Shown piece by piece: positions 1 to 13,600 of a stretch of 64,000 nucleotides of DNA (its first letter is position 1; every line of letters begins with the position of its first letter). The notes under the pieces were generated by a model. That model saw only the letters and a list, made by a program, of their open reading frames with translations. It was not told the origin of the DNA and ran no database searches. The position numbers and the translations under genes were made by a program. The DNA comes from Progne subis subis (taxonomy: Eukaryota; Chordata; Aves; Passeriformes; Hirundinidae). Where the stretch lies: the NCBI GenBank assembly GCA_022316685.1, contig JAKJHU010000076.1:1002001-1066000 (forward strand), in the 5' to 3' direction.

Positions 1-1458
1 CCAGTTGTTTAATTATTTTCACAAGGACCTGGATGGTTTTAGCAGTCAGTATCCAAAAGGATTGGTTTAATGATAGTATGAAAATCACTGAAGATACTGT
101 TATCTCTGTCATTAAACTCAAAATTTCAAACAGAACACTCTTTCCCCATAATTCTAAAAAAAAAAGCTATGACACTAAAGGGTCAAGATCCACCTAATTA
201 ATGCTATTGTCTACTTCGGGTTTTAAAGGTGTGTTAAAAGGCAAAGAACTGAATGGATGCTATACTGAGGATGGTTATTCTGAAATTTAAGAAAATGCAC
301 TTCAACCAGTGACAATGTAGGTAACGTTACAAATTTTGCCTGTGTCTGAACTTAACATAAGAAATTAATATGCAATGACTCAGACCGGCCACACTTATTA
401 CAGGTCATTAGTAACATATTTTGCTAATTAAGTTTAACATTTCTGTTTCTCTCCCAGCCCAGAGTATTTCATATAGAGTGATAAAAAACTGGTTATCCAG
501 AGGTCAGCCAAATCGATTTCTAGGACCAATCACAACAATATGATGCAGACAGATAAACAGGACAATATTCTGGATGTGTGGAAATGTTCAAATGTTGTAC
601 CTCACTACAGAAAAGCAAGCCTAACTCTCTTCTCTCCTGAGAAACATATATGTAGTCTTTTACATTATATTCCTCACTAAAATCAGCTTAAGACTTGCAT
701 ATGAAAACAATGTCAAGAAGATAAACTTAAAAACACCAACACTTTGTACAAGACTTTAAAGAAGGTATGAAAAGCGAAAAGCATTGGAGAGCTTTTCTTC
801 AGTGTACATTAATCATGGTTTTAATGTAGGATTTGATATAACAATCTCATCACTGTTATTCAGTGGCAAGTAAGGACATCTTAGAAATTAAAAACCTAGT
901 AAAGAAAAACACACATGGTGCTGTATCTTGCAAGGAAACTTCTCTTGGCAAATTCAGAACTAGAGGAGAGAAGCACTCACAAGCACTTCACCTTCTTTTG
1001 AGCTGCTTACTTACATCTCCTTCCAGACAAAGCTAATAGTTGACTTTCAGTAATTGCTAAGAAGCGCAGAGGTGAAAACGAAAAAATAGAAACAAAACAA
1101 AGAATCTGAAGCAGTTACCAAAATAGTAACATTTGGTCATCAAAGCTCTAAACAAACAGTTTTATAGAGCCAGCTTTAAGTGCCAGGCAGTAAAATAGCT
1201 CAGAGACACATTTGTTCAGTTCATTTTCTCTTATTAGGGCAGAATCTGGGAAGTGGTGAATGAATTCCTTGTATTGCTTTGTTTGCATGCATGACTTTTG
1301 CTTTATCTATTAAACTTAACCCATGAGTTTTCTTACTTCTACTTTACTGATTTTCTTCCATATTGTTACAATCCAGTTTAAACCCAGAAAAGCAAAAAAA
1401 GCTAAATCACTGTGTATAAACCAGAAGGAACTTTGAAGGTTCAAAATATACCCAAAAG
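1..1458. other. unique AT-rich non-coding DNA
   Basis: No open frame, RNA gene or repeat family can be recognised here. The sequence is AT-rich and of mixed composition, with only short A runs. It fits intergenic or intronic bird DNA. Confidence 0.6.
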
Positions 1459-2250
1459 TGGGATTAAAACCAAACGAGGTTATATGTTGGTGCCAAAATA
1501 TTTATGCATTTTATTTAATAGTAAAAGAGGCAGAGAGAAAGAGAAAAGAAAGAGAGAAAGAGGTAGACAAAAAGTGTGCCTGGGGGGGTAGGGGACAAGC
1601 AGTGAGTGACAGGGGTTAGGTGGAAATACATCACTCATCCAAGGGTCCCAGCAATGTCTCGTTGCTCCCCTCCATCTGCCCTTCTTGGTGGTGAGGGTCC
1701 CCCATCGCCACGGCCACGCAGCACCATGTGGAAGGGTATAGAATCCCATGGGTTAATATACATTCGGGCAGGTGGGAAGGCCCACACATCTCCCTTGCAG
1801 AGGGCCAGTTTGACACTGCCTCTTGCAACGCTGAGGGTCTGTTGCATCATCTCTGGTGGTCTGGTGCAGGGTCTGGGGACCCCTTTTGGGGTGAGCCCTT
1901 TGATGGGCCATGACACCCCTCTGCTTTCCCCCGAGTGAAGGGCCCCACAACTGGGCTCCTCTGCACATCAGAGGATGGGCTGCCGCTGCCTCTCTCCAGA
2001 GGCTTTCCAACACAGGTCTCCCCTGACCCTTTGATGTGAGGGTCTGTGCCAGCCTGGCAGCTGATAGCCCTGCGGCTGTCATCTACTCCCTGAAGGTGTT
2101 AGGCTTGTCGTTTGTGAACATCCCCATCCCTGAGTTGGTATTTTATCTCATCTTCATCAGAAAATTGTGTAGGCCCTCACTTTGAAGGCCTATTCAGTGT
2201 GTGGTGGTATTCTTTGCAGCTTTTGTAATACAGTTCTGCTATAATTGGCA
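1459..2250 (-). mobile_element. probable LTR of an endogenous retrovirus (boundaries tentative)
   Basis: A block at about 1560-2215 is far more GC-rich than its AT-rich surroundings. Read on the minus strand it ends in a C/T-rich stretch followed by an AATAAA polyadenylation signal (complement of 1510-1515), as expected for the R-U5 part of an LTR. The proposed ends TG (1459) and CA (2250) are flanked by the 4-base repeat AAAG at 1455-1458 and 2251-2254. A 4-base duplication fits gammaretrovirus-like (class I) elements, but AAAG is so simple that chance is possible. No gag, pol or env reading is present. The short open frames inside (for example 1606-1938 plus and 1753-2082 minus) match nothing I recognise and are probably incidental to the higher GC content. 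Confidence 0.45.
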
Positions 2251-2254
2251 AAAG

Positions 2255-5200
2255 TCTTTCATGAAAATATTTAAGCCATAAACTATAGTATTTCAGTCTC
2301 TGACACATCCCATCAGTGGCAGTGAGTGAGTAACTGTGTTCTTAGTTGTGGGGTAGGGAAAACCATGAGTGTCTTGGATATATAAGTTTTTTTATAGTTA
2401 CAATTATTTTTATGAGTCATAAAATCTACATTTTAAGACCTTGTTTCAGAATGATACTTTTAAAACTGTGAGAAGTTCAGTGGCATTGACTTTTAAGTAA
2501 AATATTTATTATATTTCTCATTTAAAATGCCACAGTATCACCACCTGATAACCACATTATCAGCTTTAAAAATACATATTTTCACCACAATTGCTAAACA
2601 GTGAAATAGTGAAATCAAATGTGTTTCTCAGGCATTCAAATGTAACTTTGTCTGAATATAGAGAAAATCTTTCTGCCTCCACCCTTTCAGAGAAGCACCA
2701 CAATATTAGGAACTTTATTCAAATTGCAGAGTTCAGTCAGAAATTTTATGAAAATCAGTGGCATCAACAAAAGAATAAATTCTGATATTTACATGCATTA
2801 AAAAAATAAAAAATTCAACATGAAGTCTACCAACATCCAAAAAGCATCACATAATTCATAAAGCTTAATACAATAGTTTTGAAACTTTTACAGAGTAAAA
2901 TGGCTATGTACAATTAATCAAGGAGCAGAAAATATCACAGGAAAAACCCTATTTGTGTAGCAAATCACTTTATATAAAATTTGTTTAATATTTTTAATGG
3001 CAGTATTGTAGTGTTGAATCAGGTATTGGCTAAGATGTGAAAATTTAATAAATTAGTACTTGGGGATTGTAAAACTCGGCATCAGTTTTTCCTATGAAGA
3101 TTAGAAGTGGGAAAGATGATGGGAAATAATATTGGATAGGTTCTATTATTTTTTTTGTTTCAGTGTTTCTATAATTGCAGACAGCTTTTGAACAGTTATA
3201 GGTTGTCCAAGAATATCTACATCCCCACAGGAGTCATAATCAACATCTTCCAGTAAGCTTACTAAAGTAAATCTAACAAATCTAAAACCATGAAACTCTC
3301 CCACAGAAAGACTGCAGAATTTTTCAAGGTCATCATTCCCATGTCCATAGTAGCTGAGAATCTGCTAAACCAGGACATCTGCCCCTCTCCCCCCGCCATT
3401 TGGATTAGATTTATAGAGGAGAAATCACAAACATCAGTCAGTCCTTTGTGTCTTAAACATGAACCTCCATAACTGTCAATGTAACCACTAATATCCCATA
3501 TTCAGTAATAACAAAAAATCAGTTACAAAATTTACTCCTGCAGCATTTGAACCTTAAAACATCTTTTATTTTCTGCCAAGTTTGAAAGACTTTTGCAGTT
3601 CAAGTTGATTAGAGATGATCTAATTTCCAGTTCTAACTTTTTACCTGAGTCTCTCATATACTTTGCTTTGGTCAGGTATCTGTACTGACTTTTAGGTTTA
3701 AGTAGCTCTATTCCTTCCTTCACATATCCCCTTTCACATCTAAATGAATTAGTCACCCCCAAATTTGCTACCATTTTTTATTCTAGCTGAGGGTATGTAA
3801 GCCAAGTTCTAAACCTCTCTCGCTCAGATAAATATTGCATTCCCCTAATTACCATAATAGCTATCTCCTACACTTGCTCTTTTATTATGTTAATCTTTGT
3901 TGAAAATAGGTGACCAGAGTTAGCATTCTGAAGGTAACATTCTGAACAAGGTCTTAATCAGTGCCTTGTAAAATTAAATTAGTATTAACCTGGCTCTGCT
4001 TAAAACATTATTTAATCTTTTCCAGAATTTCACAATCCTCTTTTACCATTTAAGCACCACATCTATTTGATCACTTGTTAGGTCCTTCACTTGTTCGGTC
4101 CTCAGTTCATAAAAAAAAGGAAAAAAAGTATTGTTCTTAAATTTATGCTTTATGTAAACTCATTGAATATTCATTATTTAAGGGATAGTGTTTTGTTCAA
4201 AGAATTGTTAATGTATAACATAAATAGTATTTTTTCTGGTTTATTAATAGGTTACTTGTCCATAAAATATGAAAATAAAAACTTACTTCCTCTCAATGTC
4301 AAGGAAACAATGTTTTGAAGGTACTCCAGTCCATTTCCTGGTGAGACTGGAATTGCATCCATTCTCACAGAGTGAAGTTTATTTTTTCAAAATAAGAGGG
4401 AATAAGAAAAAAAGTCATGAATCTTCAAAATGATAGACAAATAATAAACTATTAAATATACCATACAACTCCTAATGCATTCCTAGATTGCAGAATGACC
4501 TTAAAGTGACTGCAAATATCCTATTTTAGATGAAATATGGATGACTTCCTCATGTAAGGGTTTGGAAAGCCTGTTAAAAGCTGGTGACATCCCAGCAATC
4601 ACTTTTCTCACTTCAAGAGATCATGAAAGACAGCTATTGGAAGAGGAGTACAAGCGTGACACTGTATAAACTTTTGAGCTAGAGTATCTGTCAACTTTGA
4701 ATGACTGGCATGACACTAATGAGCCAAAAGAAATACATGATTCCTTAAAGGACATTGTACATTAAAGTATGGTAATATTTGAAATCAGAAAATAAACTGT
4801 TACAGAAAAATTGAAATTTTCTGGTCCAGAATGCTTTCCATTTTCTTGTCCCAAGATTTCTTTTTTCTTCTCTTGGACAGGAGATTTTATTTTTTTTTTC
4901 CTCCCCAAACCAGATTGTATTTAACAGCAAAGGACTCTGAAATCACACACATTTGCTTCTTCCATTCCTACCTACTCTTCCTACTTCACATTAGAAGTTT
5001 ATGTGTCTAACTTTTTTGAACACTGATTCTTACAAGCTGGTATAGACTGATTTTTAGTTCAGTTCTTATTTGTAATCTTTCTTCCAATGTAGGATGTGAG
5101 GCCACAATTGAAACACTAGAAAACCTTAGTCTAGTAGTTGGTTTCTCACTTCCTCCTTGTGCATTGCTTAGTGCTTTTCCAAGTGGCTTATGGCTGTGCT

Positions 5201-5970
5201 TCTTAGGAAATCATCACAGAGTAAATCTGGGCAAACAAATCCAAACTCAGTCTATGGACATAAAATATAAGCATACGCAGGAAGAGCTGCAAGTGCAGTA
5301 GCTGCAGGGCCTTACCTGTCTTGGTTCTTTTCATTTACTGTTTTTTTAATGAAAAAGCAGTATTCACATAGGTGCTACGTTCTTACCTGTTCAAGATAAC
5401 CAGTGACCATCTTCCCAAAGTCATCGTACAAAACTGTTATCGAGGTCCAGGTTAGCACATTATTTCCCCACAACATTATGAACAAGAATAACTATATCTG
5501 ATGTTACTGAGAATCTGAATGATAGATCCAAATAATGTCTCACGATAAAAGATAATTATAGCCTAATGTCAATCTATGTAAAGCTCAGGATACCTTCAGG
5601 CTATTTCTTATTCCCAGCTATACTCAAGGGAGCATTTTCATTCCATTGTTATTTTCCATGGAAGCTAATGATTTGTCATAGTTGATAAGTGTGTGCTGCT
5701 AACAGCCACCTAAAGAATTAATGCTTATTCTGGACCAATGTAAAAAGCTCTTTGCCATTTCAATCACTCAGCTCAAAATAAGGTATAGCTGGCATGAAAC
5801 TTATTCAAACACTTTTATTTATCTATCCTGTGTCATCCATAGTTCTATTATGAAAAATATTAACACTGATGTGTTTCAGTAACAGTTTCCAGTATGATTT
5901 TTTAGTGCAAAAGGAAAAAAAGAACAAATTCATTTAATGACTAGTCATTTTCTCAAGTGTCTTCTTTCAT
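2255..5970. other. unique AT-rich non-coding DNA
   Basis: I see no gene and no clear repeat. The open frames are 60-80 codons at most, with no recognisable domain or organised codon use. Around 3900-3990 there is a faint resemblance to old CR1-like sequence, too weak to call. Confidence 0.55.
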
Positions 5971-6065
5971 TTCCTTCCTTCCTTCCTTCCTTCCTTCCTT
6001 CCTTCCTTCCTTCCTTCCTTCCTTCCTTCCTCTCTCTCTCTCTCTTTCTCTCTATCCCTCTCTCC
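5971..6065. repeat. compound (CCTT)n-(CT)n microsatellite
   Basis: About 14 uninterrupted CCTT units run from about 5973 to 6030 and continue into CT repeats with slight interruptions to about 6065. The tract creates artificial open frames on both strands (a repeating Ser-Phe-Leu-Pro pattern on plus, Lys-Glu-Gly-Arg on minus), which are not genes. Confidence 0.97.
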
Positions 6066-8923
6066 TTGCTGTTTCCTTGAATTTCTATGACCATGTTTGC
6101 TACTATCAGTTGGGAAGAAATGTCCATCCTTCCCTAAAAAAAAATCTAAAAAACCTGGGCCATTTTAAAGGGATTACTCTGAGAAAAGTCTAGTCTGCTG
6201 GACAAATAACTCATGTGACCTAGAAGTGTTACCTAAAAATTATTCTTCTCTGAAACTGTTTCTGAAATAATCAACTTTTACTCGTGTACTGTACTGTAGA
6301 GTACACGTTACAGTGAAATCTTGCTCACTATTTATAGCCAATAACTACATGCTTAAAAGAATATTTATATATTGAATGTAAATGTACAGGCTATTGGTTT
6401 TTTTCTTTGTTTTTGAGGTAAAAGTAGTAGGAAATCAGTGCTAGTGTTTCAGATGGAGTAGAAACCTATAAAATTACAGGTGTCATTTCCTTCCTTTCTT
6501 GTTATTTAAACCACTGAAAGTTAGGTTCCTAAACTAGTTGAATTGTTCACCATTATTTTATATTCCACAGAAACTGATTAGCTTCTCTACAGGATGACTC
6601 ATTCATCTGTCCTCACAATCTGTATAGCATAAAACATCTTTGAAATTGTCTATGTTCTTTCATTGCATATAGAAGGACTTTAAACTATTAAATTTCCAAA
6701 GTTTTTTCAGGTTTATCGTCCTTTTCGCTGTTTATTCAATTCTTCCTGGATTATCAACCAGTGTACAGTGATAATGACACCTCCCCCCCATGATTTCTGA
6801 TTGCACATTTCAACACTGCCTATTCCCTGTCTCTGCACAGAGATAATGACACCCTATGTTGGTTTTGCTGATTCCCAGCAAAGTTTGTTCCTGTGTCAGT
6901 GCTCCAGCCACTGATTCAATATGTTCAAAAAACCCAGGTGTTTCTATGAATTAGGGGATGGCAGGAAGGTTTATCATTCAGTTTCAAGTAGTTCTTTGCC
7001 AATAACATACCGAATAAACACAAAGATGTTTTTCATCTCTTTTTCCAGCCATTTCACTGCTTTAAAATTTTGTTGTGTAATGCAGTGTCTTAACAATGTC
7101 ACATTGCTAATATACAGTTGCTGGTAATCTCACCTACTACATGAATCGCTGTAAAATGGTTTTGGGGAGTTACAGAGCTGTCATTTTTCACTCTAGATTG
7201 GACTCTTTTCCTGTAATAAGAAGTCCTTCTATGTAAAAAGTATGGTACCACCCTTAAATGCAACTTGAAATACATTAGCTCAGCACAACCACTAAGTTTG
7301 ACATAGATTTTCTCCCAGAATACAAATTTTAACTCTAATTGCATTACAGCTTTATTAATTTCCCAATGTTTCCAGCATGGTTTTATTGGCATACTTTTGC
7401 AAGTCATTAATTGTGCATTCTGCCACTCTAGTTTTAATGACATTGTAATTTATTCCAAGACTGCTAGAGAAATGAACTGTATAGTTCACAGTTTCATTAA
7501 ATGGCTTGAAAAAAAAGTAATAAACACATAAATAAATACTTACTAATAAACAGATTATTTACAAATATTTCAAAACACTGGAAAATCTCTTGAGACAACA
7601 ACAAAAGAAAAAGACAAAATACTAGTGGAAGTATTTTATGGGCAAAAAACCCCATCAAAAATCTTATCAGAGCTTTCAATCAAATTATTTTTCTCTTACT
7701 TTAAAACTATAGTTTAATTCCAATGAAACCTGGAATTCTATTTGCTTTGAACTATTTGTTCATGGTACTTCCTGGCCTTATAAATACAAACAAACCCTTG
7801 AAAATCTATCATGAATACCTCTAGATGTTATTACTTTCTCATGGCATCTGAAATATTAAAATATTAATAGTAATTTTGAACCTTTTTTCTGAGTGTGGAA
7901 GTAATTTGATAGGAACATTCATAGAAGTTCAGATATAAAACCAAATTTTCAATGGTGCATGGAATAACCCAGGAAAACATAATAAGGTTCATCTCAAGAC
8001 CTAGTAAGAATGAAAAAAAATGTAGCTAAAAAAGACTCAAAAGAAACCTTTCAGGGTACAATGAAGGCAAACTGAAGAGATGGACTGGGAGAAATACATT
8101 CAACTGAACAAATACAGTCAAGCATCTGCACTCCATTGTATGGAGAGGTTAGGAAAAAAATTAAAGGACTTGAAAGTCTTAAAGGACTTAAATGCTTTAG
8201 AGAAAATTTACCTAAGAACTTCAGCTTGAATACTGCTTTATTAATTATTTTATTTAGTTATACTCCTCTTTTTTTCTTCCTCTCATCCTTCCTTTATTAT
8301 TTTCTTCTTTTCTTTGATATGATATTGATCTGGAGTAGATACTCTTGTTTCAAAGTGTCTCTTCACAATATCAACTTGTGTCTGAATAAAAACATACTGG
8401 ACAGCACTATAGCCATTCTGGGGACTAAGCAAATTTGGTGTAAGAAAAGTGACTATACATTTCAACAAAATTTCCAGAGTCAGTGTAGCAAAGTAATTTT
8501 GTGATTATTGCCTTCTCTGGATCCACTTAGTCCTCCACAGAAAGAAGGTCTTCAAACACCTTCAGAGAAAACAAAATACAAGTTCCAGGCTTTTAAATGA
8601 GAGAGCTATTTTTGATCAGTGGAGAAAGAAAGGATGGTGAGACACAAGTCCATGACATCTATTTTCTCTTGATTACAGGTAGTTCTTTTCTAAAAAAAAA
8701 AAAATGTCCCTGAAGTCTACATTTTGCATAAAGGTCTAGAATCATGCAATCTTCCAAATGTCTGGATACTGCCTGAATTTGGTATTGGACTGTACTGGTC
8801 TGTAGGCTACCTATTGCTACATTTACATGACCATGTTAATATTGCATGTTCTTTCTATACCCATATTGTTTTCATAGGCACAACTTGAAATAGACATTTC
8901 TAGCTCCACCAAGATTTTAAAAA
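6066..8923. other. unique AT-rich non-coding DNA
   Basis: No gene or repeat family is recognised. Open frames such as 7099-7443 (minus) and 8136-8504 (plus, 122 codons) are rich in Phe, Leu, Ile and Lys, as expected for chance frames in AT-rich DNA, and show no domain. Confidence 0.55.
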
Positions 8924-9515
8924 CATAGAATTATTTATGCTGCAAAAGACCTCCAAGCTCATTGTGTCCAAATATAAACTTAACACCGCCAAGTCCACCA
9001 CATCTACGTATATTTTAAATACCTGCATGGATGGTGACTCAATCACTTCCCTGGGCAGCATGTTACAATACCTGACCACCCTTCCAGTGCAGAAATTTTT
9101 CCTAATATTCAATCTAAACCTCCTTTGGTGCAACTTGAGCCCATTTCCTGTTTTCCTGTGCGTTGTTACCTGGAAAAAGACATTGGCTGGCCCCCTTTCA
9201 GGCAGTTGCAGAGAGTGATAAAGTTTCCCCCTGAGACTCCTTTTTACTAGGCTAAACATCCCCAGCTCCCTCAGCTGCTCCTAATAAGGATTTGTGCTTC
9301 AGACCCCTCACCAGCTTCATTGCCCTTCTCTGGACATGCTCCAGCACCTCAACATCCTTGTAGTGAGAGGCACAGAAGTGAATACAGGATTCGAAGCGAG
9401 GCCTCACCCATGCCCAATTCAGAGGGTCAGTCCCTGCCCTGGTCCTGCTGTGTTGCTGATACAAGCCAGGATGCCTGCTGTCCCAATGGGTACACTGTTG
9501 ACTAGCAGCCCTAGT
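8924..9515 (-). mobile_element. CR1 LINE retrotransposon, 5'-truncated 3' end
   Basis: On the minus strand this reads as the C-terminal end of the CR1 second open frame, then the CR1 3' untranslated segment. Two broken frames (about 9521 to 9252, then 9259 to 8900) give the usual CR1 series: an EVLEHVQRRAMKLV-like stretch, a FSLVKRSLRGKLYH-like stretch, then a GNGLKLHQRRFRLNIRKNF-like stretch and a W/Y-C-N-x-LPREV motif. The frame break near 9255 and further substitutions show it is dead. The 3' end at 8924-8940 is a decayed form of the CR1 terminal repeat (CATAGAAT on the plus strand). CR1 elements insert by target-primed reverse transcription and are normally 5'-truncated, as here. The subfamily cannot be assigned by eye. 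Confidence 0.93.
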
Positions 9516-10530
9516 TTTCAAAAACTGTACTTCAAAGAAGACTTAGTAGCATGTTTCAGGCCTAGAACTTCTCTAGGTGACACAATTTTGACACCATAAT
9601 TATTTCTCACAAAAATTATTTGTCACTATCTTCCCATAAAAAGTTGGAAGGACTTTTATGTCTTCTGAAGTCCAAAATGCTGTGCATTAAATCCATCAGC
9701 TTATATTACCATTTCTGCCATTTCTACCAATCACCTTTATTCCCATTTTAGTGCCTGAGATGTTTTTGCAAATATCATTCCAAAACCCGGAAGTCTAGCA
9801 AGAGTAACATATTGTGAAGGGGTTTTTTGATACAACACACAATATCACATTGTCTTTATTCTGTTTCCTTTGGACTTTTTCTGATAGTGTCCGAATTGCT
9901 TTCAAGACACTTGATCATGTCTTTGAATAAACTTTATTGTCCCTCTTTATCATTTTGTGATCTATTTCATATATGGCTAGTTTTTGCTTACTGAGTGCCA
10001 GTTGAGCAGTAGTCTCTTCTTTCACTTGCATGACTTCTTCACACGTCAAAATTTCAAAATCTCTGAATTTTTTCCTGTCAGGCTACACCTCATAATTCCC
10101 TTAACACAGTTCTCCTATTTCCATTTCTCTTAAACCTTTTCCATGTCTTTTTATTTTGTTTATTGTGACACTGATTCACTTTTCCTTATTTGTTATCACC
10201 AGTATTATCAACACCACTGCTATTCTCATTTATTCATTTTAGCTATTCATCCTTTTTTTCTTTTTTTCTTCCATGCTTTTTGATAATCTGCAAAATCCTG
10301 CAATTTACTTTGGAAGGCACTTACTTCTCACTGCATCTTATGAGAGTTTGCAAAAAGAATGCATTATAGATAAAATGCAATATTATTTATATTCTTTTTC
10401 ATAATTTTGTGCAGGCACCAGCTGCTGTTCTTGTGAATAGAGTTATTAGGAAGCTAGAAGTGTCAGAAGACAAAAAAGAAAGAATTTTCAATAGGAAGAT
10501 ATTTTTAAATCATCTAAAAGGCCAAGGCAC
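9516..10530. other. unique AT-rich non-coding DNA
   Basis: I see no gene or repeat family. The stretch around 10080-10300 is T-rich and pyrimidine-rich. Confidence 0.55.
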
Positions 10531-10665
10531 AAAAAAAAAACAACAAAAAAAAAAAAAAAAAAAACAACAAAAAAAAACAAACAAAAAAAAAACCACCAAA
10601 AACCACACACACACACACAAAAACCCCCCACACCCAAACAAACAACAACAACAAAAAAACTAAAA
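10531..10665. repeat. A/C-rich low-complexity tract
   Basis: Runs of A are broken by single C bases, followed by a short CA repeat (about 10603-10619), a C-rich stretch and CAA repeats. Almost no G or T is present on the plus strand. The tract underlies a spurious open frame at 10409-10663. It could be a decayed poly(A) tail, but the sequence upstream shows no polyadenylation signal or recognisable retrocopy. Confidence 0.9.
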
Positions 10666-13600
10666 CCAAACACCTAAACAGGTTTCTAGCTATTGTAAAT
10701 ATTAGACATTCAAGTCCCTATCTAAATTTTTATCATTTTGGGAAAGAATTAATTACTCAAAGGAAGCCTTTACTTGATGAGTTGTCTAATAACACGCTAA
10801 AATAAATTTTAAAGGGGTTATTTTTTACCACCTATCATCAATTCACTTGCAGCTGTCTCCTTCTTTTGTAATATTCAAGCTCTAATGTTTTTCTTCTAAA
10901 TTCTATGTTTATATGGATGACTTTTGTTTTCAGGAATATTGTCTCATTTGTGAGAAGAGAATATATCAAAGATTCTTCTGTTCATACATAGTACATCAAT
11001 CTTTCTTTATTTTATGGTTCCTACTTGCGCTTCCAGAAAGTAAACTATTACCAGACATTTCAGAATTAAAATATCATTTGTGTTTTAAATCATTGCCAAA
11101 ATGTCTTTCAGTCATCAAGTTTTGTCTTCATAAAAGTCTTTCAGGTTTACTGAAAAATTAAAATTTTACAGTATTCATTGAAGTGCTTTTGAGAAAGACA
11201 ATATCCTGAAGGTATAAATCCAATTACATAGTTTCCATGAAATTAGCATAGTTAAACTTATTTTGCTTCCTGGGGGCATCATCTTTTACATTTCTGAAAA
11301 AGGAAAAACATGTAAGATTTACAATAAAGTAAGAGGAAGGCCAATTTCAGATACTTCTATTCTGGGAAATCTCATAGCTGTAGCCAAAATCTGTGATAGT
11401 TTCAATAGCATCAAATAGAATTATTGATTCTTTCAAATTTGCATTTAACTGCTTTTTCATAAGTAATTTTCTTTCAAATAAATTGATCAGCGTATTAAAG
11501 TAGAACATGATAATAAATTATTCCAATGGAATATTTTCTAGGAATTAGGAAAAATTAACACCAGGACAGATCAATCATAAGAGATCAAACAAACAGTTCT
11601 CATCTGAATAAATGCTCATTAAGCTCTCCAAGATTCAAACATATATCCAGACTAATCTAATTCTCTTTCATATAGGTTTTTTTCATTTATATCTGGAAGG
11701 ACAAGTGTTGGGATCCTATTGAAAGGCATGTGATGGAGAAGACTATGAAGGGAAAAGAAATAAAAAAAACAATATCAAGCTAAACTGATATCTGATGAAT
11801 TTCAAAAAGTATCAAAAATCAACTCCTCTTTCAAAGTATAGGAAAGAGTATGTTATATGGAAAATTAATAACTATTTCTTTGCTGCCCTTCTCTGGACAT
11901 GAGAATACATGAAAGTTTTTACAGAAATGCAGAACAAAGCCCAAAGATTCAGATGAATGATAACAACTTCATATCTTTTGAAGAGAAATAAATGCAAGAG
12001 CAGAAAACAAGTCATATATATCATTTATATTCTAGACATATACAATGAGAATAACTTAATATAATCTTCATATACCTGCAATGCAAATTCCAACATCTAG
12101 TCTAGTCTATCTTGTTTTCTATTAAATTTAATGGAGTGAATAAGGTTTTCAAGATTAATTTGATAAATATTATCTGAGATATCTTTTTACGATGAAGAAC
12201 ATTATATCTAGATCCAATTATAGCTCATGTGGTAGCTGATTATGATTATTGTATGAGACAGTACAGCTGACCATTCTCCAAATCATTTTAGGAATGGATC
12301 ATTACATAGTAATCTTTGTGTAAGACCATCTCCATTCGTCACAATAAATCTGTAAAATCTATTATATGCACATATGTTAAGTATATCAGTTCAAAATTAG
12401 ACTACAAATATTTCTGAGGCTGTGTGGGGAGAATGGTATCAGTGACCAAGTTTTTGAAAAAAAAAGCCGTAGAAATTCTCTGTGTAAAAAACAATTTATT
12501 GTTTCTTATAGCACTTTAACAAAAACTTCTGATTTGGACCTGAAATACATCAAAATGCAGGGTTTTTGCAAGGTCCAGTTTTGGGTTAATTTTATGGGGT
12601 TTACAGGTAACCAAAACTAACTATTCATGCACTAAATTAGATAATTTCCCATTTATTTTTCTGCAAAAGGGAAAAACAAACAAGAAAAATCTGTACTTAT
12701 TTGGTATCTGAAAAACTCAGGAGGAATAGTTTTAAATTAAAGTCATTTTGTTAGGGTTTTTTTTTTTTCAGATGTTAAATTTGAAGCAGAACAGACAATG
12801 TTTCATTTTATCCTAAAAAATTGTGACATTTTAGTAATTATAACATGCTGACCATGACTCATTGTAAGGGTTTTCTTTATGTGCTAAAGCTCTTTCTTTC
12901 TTCACAGTTTACAAGGCCATTAATCAGCTCTTGAGCCGCTGCTTTTAAGTTTAGTCCATCTCAGAAAAATACATAATGTAATTTAAAGAACATGATGGAT
13001 ACAGATATGTAAATGAGTAACCTGGACATTGTACATTAGGACAGAAATTATTGCCTCCAGTAGGCAATTTTAAGCAAAAATGTGATCAAATGCAGACATC
13101 AGAGGAGAGAAGAAAAATCCTCAACTTTTCTATATGGTATTTAAATTCCAGATCTACAGATCAACCAATTGATCCAAATTCAGCACACAACAAAACTTCT
13201 CCATACAGTACATCAAATTTGTTATTTTTCCATAAACATATCTATTCCATTTCTATGAAGCATAATCTTAATTCTTTACAGTGCTTAGTTATTTTTTAGG
13301 GGAAAACATTCTGCAATAAAATTTGGACTCCTATTGAATCATGGGGGTGAACACAACTTGTTAATGACGCAAAGGTTCTCAAACAAATTTGATGATCTAC
13401 TTTAAACTTTAATGGCAGTGTTTAAATAAAAATTTATCTCAAAACACCTGCAGAAGCAACAGGAATTCTAAGCAATGTTTTATAACAGATAATAGAGAAA
13501 TACAGAAGTTTATAATTTAGGAAGGCAGGAGAGAAATTCCTTTGTTACAGTATCCTTTGCCCTCCTCTAAAGAATATATACTATGGTCTCATTCGTGCCT

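Noticed and set aside
3880..4000. faint resemblance to an ancient CR1-like or L3-like element
   Set aside because: The match is diffuse and cannot be supported without alignment.
5945..6193. overlapping open frames on both strands
   Set aside because: Both are created by the CCTT microsatellite.
8136..8504. 122-codon plus-strand open frame
   Set aside because: Phe/Leu/Lys/Asn-rich reading typical of chance frames in AT-rich DNA, with no domain and no supporting context.
10409..10663. 84-codon frame and possible processed retrocopy with a poly(A) tail
   Set aside because: The frame is mostly A/C-rich low-complexity DNA. No polyadenylation signal, recognisable parent gene or target duplication is visible.
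11881..11902. about 20 bases matching a CR1 consensus segment (GCCCTTCTCTGGACATG)
   Set aside because: Too short, and the flanks show no further CR1 similarity, so chance cannot be excluded.
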